From positions 62,001-126,000 of the forward strand of contig JAACJP010000040.1 in NCBI GenBank assembly GCA_013368375.1: a stretch of DNA of 64,000 bases, given 5' to 3'. Below, piece after piece: positions 10,642 to 23,647 of the stretch. Below the pieces are notes generated by a model. The model worked only from the letters and a program-made list of their open reading frames with translations, was not told where the DNA came from and made no database searches. Within the stretch, counting starts at the first letter, position 1. The number at the start of each line of letters is the position of its first letter. The translations under genes were made by a program, and so were the position numbers. The DNA comes from Tricholomella constricta. Its lineage: Eukaryota; Basidiomycota; Agaricomycetes; Agaricales; Lyophyllaceae.

Positions 10642-13600
10642 CTATGAGGGCGAGTCAGTCGGGGATGATTTTCGTCTTTCATCGGCAAGAACCAGGATGT
10701 CTCTGAGACTCCGTTCCAGAACAGGTTTCGTCAAGACACTACACATAATGTCAGACTGTCAGCATCCATTCATCCAATGATGAACACAAAACAGACCGAT
10801 CAACACCAGCTTCTAGATACTCCTGCTGGTCTATGTACATCATCAGAGAAGAATCAGAGTGAAAAGTGGTGCCACACTCACCAGTCAACAGCGCGTTACC
10901 TGTCCAGACCGCTGGATAAGCATAATTAAAGCCTCGACTTCACAGAAGACTGACCTGTAACGCCAACAATGAGGTCTTTTCTTCCAAGCTCTCGCAACTT
11001 CTCAACAGCCTTGAGGCCAGACAACACCGGCATCTGATTGTCCAAAAATACAACTGCGAATTTTCCTTCCGCGGTATACTCCTTCTCCTCCATTTCTTGT
11101 TCCAGTATTGGTCCAAGATTTCCGGAGGCATCGCTTGACGGTGTGAGGGCATGCAAGCCCAAAGGTCCCAAAATCATTTCCAGCGCCACCTCCCCATTCT
11201 CTGCGGTCGAGACCTGACAGCCAAGCCGCGTCAGAATGCGTTTCATGAGTGTCCGTGTGAGGGGATCATCATCAACGACCAGGACAGGCAGCCCTGGCTC
11301 GATATTTATCGCCGGCGTCGAGGAGGAAGGACTCCCTCTAGCATAGGCACTGTCAAACTGGGCGAGCGGGGAGGATGAAGAGGATTTGTCAGAACGGTTG
11401 GAAGTGTTTGAATTGGTTGTTGGAAGTGTGTCCACTGAGAAGGACCGCGGGCTGGGTAGAGGAACATACGTCGGACGCTGTACTTGGGGCTTGGCCGTAT
11501 CTGTCGATGACGATGCCTGAGAGTGCAGTACTTCGACTAATGGCCGCTGCGCGGTCCCGTTTGTGGATTCCGTGTCCGTATCAAGTGCTTTTTCAGAAGT
11601 AGACACGTCTGCACGTGTCAGCACAGGAGAACGAGAGCCGTGTCGTTGGAGAACCAACTCCACTCGACCGCCTGAAGGAGAGATATTAGCCAGACATAAG
11701 TGATACAGCACACACACTAACCTTGTTCCATGAGGCCTTGCATTGCTGAGCTCGATCGAGCCGACTCCACGGGCATTTGAGATGCTCTGAGAGCAGCTGC
11801 ATCATCCGCCATTGTCATTACGTTACGCATCGAAACGGGCCTCGAGTACTGTGTTCTCGTCGAGATATGCAGGCCTTCGAAGTCAGTTGTGGCATGGGAA
11901 CTGCGCTCGGATTCCGTATGGGGATTATCGTTTGGGTGAGAGTGGACTAAAGTTTTGCGCCCGACGCCTAGCGGTAACTCGACCCAGAACGTGGAGCCTT
12001 CGCCGACCCTGGAGCGAACTCCGAGTCGACCGCCGCTGAGTTTGACGATTTGTCGTACTAATGCCAAACCCAAGCCCGTGCCCTTCCCGCCTGAAGTCAC
12101 CATGGGTAAGAACATTAGATAACATCACAATGATCACCTACCTTGTTGTCTCCCTTGCTCTGTTTGATTAAAAGCAGCTTGAGCGGCAATCGGATTGAGT
12201 CAGAACCTTCAGGACGCCGATGATGATACTCACAGAATAGCTTGTTTTGAACAATATCCCGAGGCTTAATCCCATGACCAGTGTCAGTGACCTCAATGCG
12301 GACCACGATCCATTCCAAGGCGGCAGGTTGTTTGCCTTCGTTGTTATGCTCTCTGAGGTATGTGGCAGAGAGCGGAGGGTGACCATCAAGATCGTGATCA
12401 CCATTCAAACTTCTTCTGGTTGTAGGTGTCTCTACGATGACGCTAGCTGGCATAATCAGTTTCGTGGATATGGACACCTTGCCACCTGCAGGCGTAAATT
12501 TGCACGCGTTGCTATTATCACACATTTTAGCAAGGAGTCCTGAGATACCTAAGAAAACTTACCTAGCGAGGTTGGTGATGATCTGCCTCAACCTCGACTC
12601 GTCACCAATCACAATGCCTTCGACGTCGGGATGATCGGACATGTGCCTGTCGATCGCTTTTTCACTTTCCCCCATAGCCTCATATGCTGCGCGCCGCGCA
12701 ACCTGGTCAATCTTAGGATCGAGTTCAGTCACTAACTCGAGCCCACGCGCGTTGGTGGTCAGACGAAGCGGAACGAGCAGTGATCGCATGACTTGATGGA
12801 AACCGTAAGGCTGCATCAATGTTAATGCAAAACTGTCAGATTGATTTAGAGCACCAGAAGCGCGGGGAAGAACGAACCCGAAACGCAGACTCGAATTGCC
12901 CGCTATCCATCCGGTTGCTGACGATAGGAACGGTAAGCGAACTGACGACAAGATTTCAGGCCAGCCACGCACAAATCTAAGACGTCGTTCAGAACTGCGA
13001 GGAGAGTGTCAACATAATCGTTGTCCGAAAATAGATGAAAATTTGAATCAAACCTTTAGACATCATACTGAGGCTGCCCTCTAGAGCGCTGAACTCTATT
13101 TCCTGCTCCTTGACAACGGTTCCGGACGCCTCCATGTTTTGCACAGCTAAAACTGGAAAAGGTATCAGCGATAAATCGAGGGTTGAAATAATATTATCTA
13201 CTCACGGGCAGTGTTTAACGGCACTCGCACCTGTGTTGTGGAGTATTAAAGTTGGAAGTGAAAGTTTATTTGTCTAAAATAAACTTATCATGGAAGACAT
13301 AACTTTGAGCGTTGTCAGCGATACAGGGCAAAAATGAAAAGTAGTATAACGTACGAAGTGAGTCGCCGCTTTGAGTCTGCTGCCTTCCGTTCGTTAACTT
13401 GCGCCTTTTGGGTTGCCTGGCAGTCAGAGAGTTTGTGAGTGTTCAAGGCTGCGGTGAGGCAATAGTCATGGTAACCCACCTTGTACTGCACTTTGAGCTG
13501 ATCACGCAAGGTATATAGGCGTCGTTCAGACTGGAAGTGTTTCAATAAGGTACCCGTTCCGAATGAAATTTAAGATACTTACACTTTCCCTCATGTAGTG

Positions 13601-15224
13601 AACATAGATAAGGACTAGAATCAAGTTAGTCCTAAGAAATCTCGAGGACGGGAGTGTACTTGCAGCTGTGGAATACGAAGAAGTTGAGCATGCCTGCAAT
13701 CATATGCAGTTAGCTTCTTCCACTTGCACAAATTAAGTGAAAAGACTACGTACTTCGGACCCAAGTTTCCTTCAGTGGAATCAGCAAAGAACATGTACTG
13801 TATTGTTGTTGTAGAGTAATAGGCTAAGGACAAGGTAGAGATACTCACATGACAAAAAAGGTGCCTGCGCCGATAGCGGCTGCCAAACGGTTCAACTTGA
13901 GGCCAAAAAGGCCGATAGCTTGGAGCGCCTGGGAAGTAACAATGTCACTGGATGTGTGATCTGATGAGAGGAAAAAATAATGACCGTCGTGTAGTAAAAC
14001 GTTGCTAGGAAATCTCGGCCTTGACACTCGAAATGTACATGTGGCGAATTTGGGTAGTATCCACAGAGATAGCTAGGATTGTACTTTGAGGGACAACGGA
14101 TGAAGGAGATAAGGAACGTCCTCACATGAAAAATACTGAATAGAATGGCCTGCAGACAAGTTGAGTGCAATACTGAAAGCTGTTATTGAAAAACAGAACA
14201 TACCAGGACCAGAGTGAGATGGTTAGAATAGTTTGATAGATATTACTTCGATCCCGAGGCCAGTCGTATATGACCATTAGGCTGGCCCAATGATTATTCA
14301 TACCTTGTGGGTGACGCAGGAGTAATAAACGTACATAATGGGTATGCTGAATGCTGGAGCGATCTTTGAAAATTAAATTTAGCCCAATACTCGAAAAAAA
14401 ATACAAACGAAGCTAATCTGACCGCGTAATAGAAGATTTTGTCAAAAATCTGGAATAGAGGTCGGGCAAAGATACAGGCAAGAACCCAGTTGAGGATAAG
14501 CCAAAGCGAGGCCCATAACGCGAGAGATTTTTTAATGAACCAATTCTCCTGCATTCAAGGCGTCAGTGCATGACAAACACAAAGCGCGGGGGCGTACCTG
14601 GGCATAATGCGCCTCTGATTTTTCGTCTGCAAAGGTAGAGCTAAAGATTGCTGCAATAGCAGGACAAAGCCGCCAGCGCAGGAAGACAATTGGTGAGAAG
14701 GTATTCCAAAACCCTTCTGGTCCCAGACTTTCGTGGTCACTTGTGCTCGGGCCGATGGGATGACTGCCTCCAGACTTTTCAGGACTCCCACCGTGGTCTG
14801 AGTGTGTAATGGAACTCTTGATGTCTTCCGACCATACACGGTCTACTACGACTTCGTTAACCTCGTCGTCATCGCTCTGTATTGGACCCTCCATCCTTCG
14901 AGTATTGTTGCTTTCTCCCGCACTGTCACCAACAAGAGAACTGCTCGATGGGGCAGTCCCGGTGCCTACACGTCGCTTGAATTGAGCCCAGTGAACTGCG
15001 AGGCCGCCGACTCGAGCGGATTTCCTCTTGCGACGACTTGCCAGCACCGGAAGGGGTAAGTTGTCATCCAGGGCGGCGGAAGTCGCAGAGGACAGCATGT
15101 GTGCATTCGAAGAACCGCTGGTTTTCTCGCCGAGTCGTTTGAGGGAAGGCATGTCGACTTCCTCTGTCCATTGAGGAGTGCTCCTATGGCCAATATCCCG
15201 ATCCTTACACAGCCAGAAGGGCAT
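10642..15224 (-). CDS. membrane hybrid histidine kinase (HisKA, HATPase, receiver)
   Basis: Sensor kinase of a phosphorelay. From the N-terminus: a polar segment ([10 protein letters not shown] at 15224, then [15 protein letters not shown]), several membrane helices encoded between about 14.65 and 13.75 kb ([34 protein letters not shown] text), a linker ([19 protein letters not shown]), and a coiled segment [13 protein letters not shown]. The H-box reads [20 protein letters not shown] once a 14-nt microexon (13289-13302) is joined by an AT-AC intron (13233-13288). HATPase motifs are the N-box [18 protein letters not shown] and [12 protein letters not shown]. The receiver has [18 protein letters not shown], the acceptor Asp in [21 protein letters not shown] and [13 protein letters not shown], ending PTDSPS. 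All catalytic residues are present, so it is probably active. The exact start is uncertain (see findings). Confidence 0.88.
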
Positions 15225-15978
15225 AGAAATAAGGCTACCCGAAGAGGGGCAGAGGGGACGACAAGGAACGACGAAGAGAGCAAGCCGTCGCGGAAGTTTA
15301 AGTGGTCCTTAACAAGGTCCAGACTCCAAAAGGGGGTGTTCGATGTGGAAATGAAATTACGAAGTAAATCTAGATACACAGGTCACAACAACCCCAGAAC
15401 GTTCCTCTGCCATGCCTGACCCATCGCCAAGTACCTTGTCTCACTTAGTAGGTGTTAGCTAGGGTAGGCTAGGGTTTCCTGGCTTGTGCGAATCAAAAAG
15501 GCACCTATCTTGGAGTTGTGCAATCAATAAGCTAGACCCTGATCATTAGTGAAAGATGTATACACTGCCAGACAGCCCCACCCGCGGGGGGCCAAGTTCT
15601 TACATATTTAGATCAAATTTAAGGAAAATCCTCGTATTCCGAGAATATGCATTGAAACTGATGAATGTATATAAATCAACGATGTGATTCAACAGCTCGT
15701 AATATTCTCAGGCAAGAGATGGAAATGTTTGGCTAAAGCTGCGCCTCTGTCGCTGTAAACGCCTAGTTCGCAACACCAACAATTGCAAGTCGGTGTCGGA
15801 GTGTGAATCCACTCTTCTTGTTTCTCTCCCTCACCTTCACTTGAAACAGGACGCCCAGCCACTCTTTCCTTGGGATCCTCCCCATCAATTAACTGCTGCT
15901 CTAGATCTCATTGCTCTTGTGTCCTGTGAACGTTTGCTATTTTTCTTGGTTCATATCTGTTTTTCAAGCTCAGCTCTC
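15225..15978. promoter_or_regulatory. divergent promoter between histidine kinase and SNT2
   Basis: About 750 bp shared upstream region. A TATA-like tgtatataaat lies at about 15666-15676, oriented towards SNT2. On the minus strand the part nearest the kinase (15225-15379) is an open, hydrophobic frame that may be a lost or mis-framed kinase N-terminus. Confidence 0.5.
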
Positions 15979-18900
15979 ATGCCTGCTCGGGTCTTCCTCA
16001 AAAACGGTGAGGAGGTCAAAATCAATGGTAAAAATCCATTCAGGCTCGCTTCAGCTCCTCAGGAGGGACAGTTGACTTTTTATGCCAGACCACGTTTATT
16101 GTTCTCCAAGTTGGGCTGTTCGGGATGGCACGCCATACTCGATTGCTCGAATAATGGAGTTTCTACCACCAGAGGACGTACCCAGGGGACCGGAGGCCGA
16201 CAATTATCTTTATACCCGTGTCCGACTCGCGTGGTACTATCGTCCCGGGGATGTGAGCGACCGTTCTGTGGCAGATTCTCGTCTGCTTCTCGCGGCCATA
16301 TTTTCGGAAGTGTGCGACATCAATCAACTGAGAGCCAGGTGCCACGTGGTCCACCGAGACAAGATTTCCGACTTGTCTGGATGGAAGAAACGTCCTGATC
16401 GTTTTTACTTCAACCGTCTTTTCGATCCTTATGTCAAGAAAGAGTTCGAAATAATCCCATCCACGGACGTTAGGAACCGTGAGTGGGGCGTTTTTGCTTT
16501 CTTGGCAAAATAATGTCGATCTGTTTACAGTACCCGATAACATCCGCGAGACGTTAATCTCCCGATATGAATATGTTGTGGCGGAAAAGGAGATGATCCC
16601 AGACCTCACTGATTCGGTTCGTCTTTGCGATACCTGCCAAGTATGGTGCCCGACGTAGGTGAAATCGTGTATTCAATCCCTCCCAGGGGTAACATTCATA
16701 CTTTCAGCCCTGATACTGTTCAATGTGATCGGTGCAAGCGGTTCTTCCACATGCGATGCGTGCAGCCACCGTTGATGGCAAAACCCTCGAGAGGGTATGG
16801 TTGGACGTGTGCGCCATGTTCCCGAAAACACGAGGAGGAAGTAGACAGCCACGACGTTCGGCACGCCACACCTGTTACGATTTCGAAAAAATCGAATGCA
16901 CCTGCAGTTAGGGGGCGAGGTCGCCCGCGTAAGGATAAGACTCAGGCAGAAAGGGAAGAGAATATGATGGTCAAGCATTTCAAGATGTGGCCGTTTCGCT
17001 ATTTCGGGTAAGCCATTTCCAAATTTATCCCTCCCCGCGGCATTCACAAATTTCGGCGTACAAAAGACAACATACTGTTGCAGAAGATACCCTTGGTAAG
17101 AACCCTTGGCTTGCACTTTGACGTGTTTGTAAACGCCGGCAATAGATCCCGACGATTTGATCTTTCCCCGGACCGCCACGCGCCATGGTCCGAAATTTCA
17201 GGCAACCGTTGCGCTTGCGCCTGAACTTGACATCGCTCCTTCAGGTGCGTTTATAAGAATTCCGGTATATCATTTCTCATCGTACATAGATCCTGATGAA
17301 AGAGGAGGCGACAATACCATTGAGAACTTGGGCATCATCAACACCCTGACGGAAGCAGAAAGTGCGTTTTGCTTCCGTTCCGTTTACTTACGTAATCACT
17401 GATGTCTCGCCTCCAGTTGCGGAAGGTGAGCTGATTTCACAATGAAATTCGTATATATCTCAACAGGGCCTAGTGGAGGCATGCAAACGTGACCTAACGA
17501 ACGATGTAAAGCTGCAATCGAGTGTCGACTGGCTTACAGAAGTCATTCGACGCTTTTCCGAAGCCGCCCTGGCAGCAAAGCCCCTAACGTCCGTTAACAT
17601 GAGGTTTCCCATGCGCTTGGAAAAGGTATGTTTGAACGCCGCTATGATTGACCCCCATTTTGAAGCCATGGTCAAGTGGAAGAAATACGAAACAGCATAC
17701 ACTGATCGGGAGTGGACACGAGATGAGATCGCGGCATTTGAGGACGCGATTATAAGCCACGGAGCTGAGCTTCGCGCAGTTCGAGAGGAAGTAGCGACAA
17801 GGTCCATGCCGGAAGTCGTCCGCTTCTATGGTCTTTGGAAAAAGTGGAACTGAGTTTAGTCTCTGCTAATTTGCGGTACTGACACAATCTTCGCAGCTCC
17901 AAGGTTGGTGAAGAAAATCTTCGCCTCATCCAGGAAGGCCCCCCTCCGAAGGTACCACATCGTCAATATACCAGCCCAAAGCATGCAAGCGATGGTCAAC
18001 ACGTTGGCCTATCAGACGAGGAAGGATCGGTCATCGACCAGCCGTCGAAGTCACCGAGCTGTGCCGCTTGCAGAACACGCGAATCGACGACGTGGTGGAA
18101 GGCGCCCAAGGGTCTGGCGACGAACATCATGTGCGATAGTTGTGGGACTGGTTGGAGGAAGTACGCCGATTTAGTTGTGCGACCTGTCCGAGACGAGGCA
18201 GTCTCGTCCGGGAAGAGGCTAGAGAAGCGGGAAGGAACGCCGCTGACCGGACCTGCGACCAAACGCGCAAGAGTGAGTTCTCTTGAAGCTTGGTAAGAAA
18301 GTTTTCGCTAATCTATGATAAAAGACATCTGCATCTGCGCAATCCACTCCGCCGCCGGCTGTGGTGACTGTGCCGCAGATCCGTTGTCTTATATGCATGA
18401 AGAACGGACCGATAGGAAAGGTTCTCAAATGCAAGACTTGTCAGATTCGAATTCACGCCGGTAAGTACTACATGAATTTATTTCCGACGATGTAGCGCTT
18501 ACAAGAAGCTCAGGTTCGTGTGGTGCCGTAGCCGACCCAGCAGCATTGGATCAGTGGACGTGCGAATTGTGTCGCAACCAGGAAACACTGGAAGCCTCCG
18601 TGGTAAATAGCTTGATTCTATCAACTTCGATCAATTCTCATTCCTCTAGAACCCTGACTGCCTCCTGTGCCCCCGCGCGTCGGCGGAGGAAAGAAAAAAT
18701 ACACCATACCCTTCTCCCGATTCTTTCCTCCGCGCGTGTAAGCCTACAGAAGGCCAGGGATGGGCCCACGTTCTCTGCTCCGTGTTCACCGGTGAGTTGA
18801 TGTTCACGGATGCTTCGAAATTACGGGTGGTCGAAGGCCTAAGTACGATATCCCGACATCGCTGGGTCACGGTAAGCTCTTTTTTCCAAGTCAAAAAGGA

Positions 18901-19631
18901 AAGAGCGTCATCGAAAACTACTGTCTTTAGACATGCAGCCTTTGTACCAGATCAGAAGGCGCCGTCATTCGATGCTGCGATTGTAACAAGGAGTATCATG
19001 CGTCGTGTGCTTGGAAACTTGGGTATAAATTCGGCTTCGAAATTCAACCTGTAGGTGATCCATATCATGGAAATAATACCAATGTTCACCCTATGCCTAT
19101 AGGTAAAGAGCAGTCGACGTGACACGACCATCATAGCGACTTTCAAGGGAGAATCAGGCTGCATGAATGCGATCATCTCGTGTAAGGATCACGACCACTC
19201 CAGGCGTGATATCTACGACATATGTGAGACAAACGAAGGCGGAGAGGTACAGTCTCGAGTTTTCCTTCATTGCAAATTTTTGCACTCATTTCTTCTAGAC
19301 CGCACTTCAGGTATATTGTCAAGCATACAAGCAAGCACACATCGGCCAAGCTCACGCTCTTCTACGGAAAGCTCGACGCCTCGATCAAATACTCAACGTG
19401 CGGAACGATTCTGTTGTCATACCGCCCGAGCCTGTGCCCGATCCCGAGTGTCATCGTTGCCGAACTCAGTATTCACCAGCCTTTTATCGCCTATCATTGA
19501 CGAATGGGTCACATTCTTCACCTGGTGCCCATGATCTATGGATGTGTCACAGCTGTCATTTCAATATTGGGAAGGCGAATGGAACAACGAATATGAGTAC
19601 GAGTACGAATATGGTATATAACAGCGATTAG
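15979..19631 (+). CDS. SNT2: Snt2-type chromatin reader/E3 (BAH, PHD, ELM2/SANT, ePHD)
   Basis: Orthologue of fungal Snt2, a chromatin protein of a histone deacetylase/demethylase complex with proposed ubiquitin-ligase activity. The ATG at 15979 gives MPARVFLKNGEEVKIN. After a short intron a BAH domain follows (DHVYCSPSWAVRDGTPYS, then WYYRPGDVSDRSVADSRLL and FSEVCDINQLRARCHV). PHD 1 has LCDTCQVWCPT and CDRCKRFFHMRC through WTCAPCSRK, followed by the AT-hook-like RGRGRPRKD. Then an ELM2-like piece, a SANT-like helix block (EWTRDEIAAFEDAIISHG), a GATA-like CxxC...CxxC finger (CAACRTRE...CDSCGTGWRK), PHD 2 (CLICMKNG...CKTCQIRIH...WTCELC) and an extended PHD (CLLCPRA...GWAHVLCSVFTGE...CDCNKEYHASCAWKLG). 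A final CHRCRTQ...WMCHSCH pair precedes the stop. More than ten short introns. Convergent with DOA4, 113 bp apart. Confidence 0.9.
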
Positions 19632-19744
19632 GGTTATAAAGTTACATCCTGGGTAATGCGAAGTCTAGAATACAATGATAGCAACAACAATACGGCACAC
19701 CTAGATCTGGAAGGGATGGATAGCGAATAGTCTGTTGTATAAAT

Positions 19745-22700
19745 CTATGCTTTTGTCCTCTTGTAGAATAGCACGTAGGCCTTTTCGCTCTGTCACATTT
19801 TTAGCATTGGAACCTCTTAAAAACATGGTCATGCTCACCACAACTGCTTTAGGGTCCAGCGGTCTGATGGAGCTATCATCGCAATGCACCCAACCGCCAC
19901 GAGACGCAATGGAAGCAGTGTCTACACGTTCATCAGCAACGTTGCAAGATCAAGCGAGATGGGTACCCACAATGGCCTCCACTGAGACTGCCAAGATGGT
20001 TGGTGACACCATAAAGATCATATCTGTAGGGCGGAACCTGTGTCCGCGGATCCTCCAAGCTCGTAGGTAGCCCCTCAGCCCCTCTATCCATTCCCTGTGG
20101 GAGGGGAGCAGGCATGTAGCTTGTGAGATCCAAGGCTTTCACGGGGAAATCGACAAAAGTGGTGATCTTTTTCGCAGAATCTGCGTCACCATTTGTAAAT
20201 CGCTTGAGGTGGATGAGAAGGATGGGCGGTAAGCGAGCCAAGGATAGGGTCTTCGACGCCTTTCGCTTCACTTTGCATTTTGGGCAATCCCTGGAGCAGG
20301 CTTATAAGTTATGGCGGACACGCATGAAGATAACCCGCTCACCATGCGTCGTCCTTCTCTAAGATTTCGACGGCAAAGAAGGCATCCAGACATCTTTTTA
20401 GGGCGACCCTGCTGCTCTCTCCTTGGGGTATAGGCACTTGGAGTATTGAAAAGACGTTGTATGTTGTTGATGTCTTGATAGGACATAAGCTATCCGTAGC
20501 AGACAGCACCGGAAATTTACTCACGGTTTCACACGTTAAGCATTGTAAACGATTCTGGAATTGCCCTTGGAAAAAGTCGACGATGACACTGTCGTTGCGA
20601 TCTCGCCAGTTGCGCCATTCCTGGTCACTTGCTATCTGTACGGGAAGTCGTTCAAGCTCTGCTTCATGTTCAGGTGTCGACGTCCACGGAGGTTTGTTTA
20701 TGATGCGGTTCAAATCTTCGTGGATCCCATCCAAAAGGAAACTCAAAAACTCTTGTGAATCATGCTGATCCGCCCCCTGGTATTGGGACTTGATTGAACA
20801 TATCGTTTGCTAGAAACACACCCTCAGTTTTTAGCTCGTGAAGGCAATGCAGTAGGAGGATCCTCACCCGGAGCTCATGGGGGTAGATAGCAGATGCCTT
20901 GTTGGCCCACATTTGCAGGAGAAGTTTGGAGAAGGACTGTACTAGACGGCCCTTTGAGCCCAAGGGGTTGACGAGGTTGATGCATTTTACCCAACGGCTA
21001 TCTGTATACAAGAAATATATTAGATATGTTCTGCAACATATACGAAACCTCACCCATGAAAAACTTCACGAATGGCACTGTCGCGCTCAGACACTGCATG
21101 GGCGCGTTCATATAACATGTGTTACCAAGATTAAACAAACCGGTGACACTACTTTCCGAATCAAACCAGTAGGTCAATGGGTAATCGTAACCTATCTTGG
21201 ACTCGGGAGGCTTGAATGACACCATGCCATTCTGCAACCTAGGGCGATTGTCCTGTCGCTCGAGGGCAGATGTCACAGCAGGAGGGGGAGGCCGCAATAC
21301 CCGGGGAGTGGTCAACTGAGGGTAGGTGATCGGGGTATGGGAGTGAAGGCTAGATATCGCTTCTTGAGATTGATCAATGTAATCTGTTCGTCTGCGTTGA
21401 GAGGGATTGACGGATGCTTGTGGTGGTGATGCGATTCCATATTGTATCGGGAAAGCGGAGGTAGATGAAGTTCCAGATCCGGAATTTGAAGTGGATATAC
21501 GTGGTGCGATTGTGGGGTATGTCAATAGCGTCGAAGAGAACGGGCTAGCCATTGATGAAGAACCAATCTGAAAAGGACATCAGAACGCAGATGGTCGAAA
21601 AGGTGATCGTGATTTACGCTGTCAGTACTCCTCGTATAAGATATGGAACTCGAACTGGGCCGCATGAGAGCAGGTTTACGAGTAAGGCCTCCACTGGATG
21701 GTAGGTGAGCTGGATATGCGGCCTCCGCAGGGTATCTACATGAGAGGTTTTATTGGAGCAAGAAAAGTATATGGATAGCCACAAACCTGGAATGACCAGA
21801 GCTTTGGTCCAACGACATAATCGAACGATGGAAAGGTGTCCCTGGTAACGAGGCTGGCATGGGTGAGGGAGGGGTGAAAGTTCCATTGGTGAAGTAGGGA
21901 TTTCTTGAATTTGCACCCGAGGTGTGTGATGAAACTGAGGGTAGCTGAGATTCTGAAGATGTGCTCGAGAGGTCTGGCTTCCATGAATCCCCAAACTCGT
22001 GTCGCCACGCGCTCAATCCACCTACAAGAAGCATGGGTTGCCTCTTCAGTAGCCTCTGAATTGATTGTTCGCCTATTAGACGATGCAAAACAGACAGCGG
22101 TGAATCACTGGGACCAAGCGATTTCGAGTCATCGTCGTAAATTACAACGAGGTCAAATTTGTCACGATTCAGAAAGAGACTCTGATCACTCCTCGCGATG
22201 ACCATGGACTCTTCGAGACGGTTGAGGGTCAGACTATTAGCAGGGTCAGTCAAGTTGATTCGCATGAAGTAGACAAACATACTTTGGCTGGCGCAGCACG
22301 GAAGGCTCAATGCAGGCAATCGCAGCCCCACTGCGGATATGCTCTCGTTCAAAATCTGCTCGATTCCGCACGTCAAGGAGGAGAACCTTGTGCAGCTGCA
22401 AATAGCTCGAAAGTTCGGTCGAAGTAGTGGTAGCGGAAACTGGAATGATTGGTTTGGTGCTGGCTTGAGGAGTGAGGGAATGGACGGAGAGACCTGAAGC
22501 CCTATGCGGTAATGTGGGTTTCGATGGTGATTCAGGCCGACTCGAAATTGAATTTATAGCTGAAGGGACCGGTGTGCTGGATGGTCGATCAAGTGACTGG
22601 GTTGCGCTTTTGACCGATCCTGGAGATGACGGTGATGGTTCCCCAGTACGCGCATCTTTCAACTTAAGCTTGCCAGTACCAATTGTTGGGAGTGAAGTGG

Positions 22701-23647
22701 GGACGGACGGAAGGCTCAGTGTCGGAGATTCATCGAGTTCTTCTATGGAGGGAAATGCCTGTGTAAATTCAGCCACATTGTAGGCATTAAGTTGAGGCGA
22801 TGATGATGGGGTAGATGAAGGGGAAGGAGGTCCAAATGATGATGGTGAAACTAGAGTATGAGGCGACGGCGCAGACAAAGCAGGAGTGGATGGCGTAAGT
22901 ATCGCCAGCGTTGTCGGAGGAGTTGCCGAGATTGGTTTCGGTGAACTGGGCGGTGTCATGTCAGATAATGCTCGCGAGAATCGTTTCGATGGTCCAAGAT
23001 TCAGCCCATTGCCTTCAAGAGCTTTCATGCGATCAGCGATAGATACTGGTCCATCTTTCGCCTCACCACTATAAGATTGTTAAGAAAAGGTATGCCAATC
23101 AGGATGTAGAATGCGCACGGTGCGAGAGCCTTCTCAAACTCCCTCAACTTGTTCTCCACAGCCTTCAACCGTTCTCCAACATCAGGATTGATCTTCTAGA
23201 GGATCAGGAACGCAAGAGGGAATGTTTGGGGAGCGAACTGACCTTCCAAAACTCCGCAATTTCCTTGTACAGAACGCCACCCTTCAAATTTTCTGGAGAT
23301 TCGATAGCCATTTTTGCAAGGCTGGCAGCCTTGACATATGCGGCGTACGAGCCCTTTACATCACCCCTCGCTTCTTCCTCCCTCCCATACAGGTATTGCG
23401 TTCGGGCCGTCTTGATGAGGGACATCGGTGAAATTCCGCGGGTTTCCCTTTGAACAGATTCTATAGCTTTGTCTTTGATGGCAGTAGCAGTTAGGTCATC
23501 GTATTGCCTCCCGCCTCCGTTCTGCGTCGCTGGTGCGGCCCTTATTTGCTGGCCGTTTTCCAGGGAAAATGACATCCTCTTACCCAGCTGCGGTAAACCA
23601 AAGCTTCCTAGACCCGGTGAGTTGGGCAATACTGTGACCCCGGGCAT
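19745..23647 (-). CDS. DOA4: Doa4/USP8-type deubiquitinase with rhodanese domain
   Basis: Endosomal ubiquitin hydrolase that recovers ubiquitin from cargo before vacuolar sorting. The ATG at 23647 opens MPGVTVLPNSPGLGSFG. A helical MIT/USP8-dimer-like region follows (SPMSLIKTARTQYLYGREEE, KGSYAAYVKAASLAKMA). A Ser/Pro-rich linker leads to a rhodanese domain (KVLLLDVRNRADFEREHI ... DLVVIYDDDSKS ... MLLVGGLSAWRHEFG) with no Cys in the active loop, as in other Doa4/USP8 proteins. The peptidase has the Cys box GLFNLGNTCYMNAPMQCL, zinc pairs CLTCET and NCPKCK, LARLPPILLIHLKRF, and the His box GGHYTA, which appears only after splicing out the intron 3' of the CAT codon near 19950. The last exon is SEKAYVLFYKRTKA. 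Roughly 1,050-1,100 residues. Confidence 0.9.

Noticed and set aside
13233..13288. GT-AG alternatives for the intron after the kinase microexon (for example donor GTTTAT at 13284)
   Set aside because: Joining to the CACAG acceptor leads into AAG-TGC-GAG-TGC-CGT-TAA, a stop, and loses the HEVRVPLN motif.
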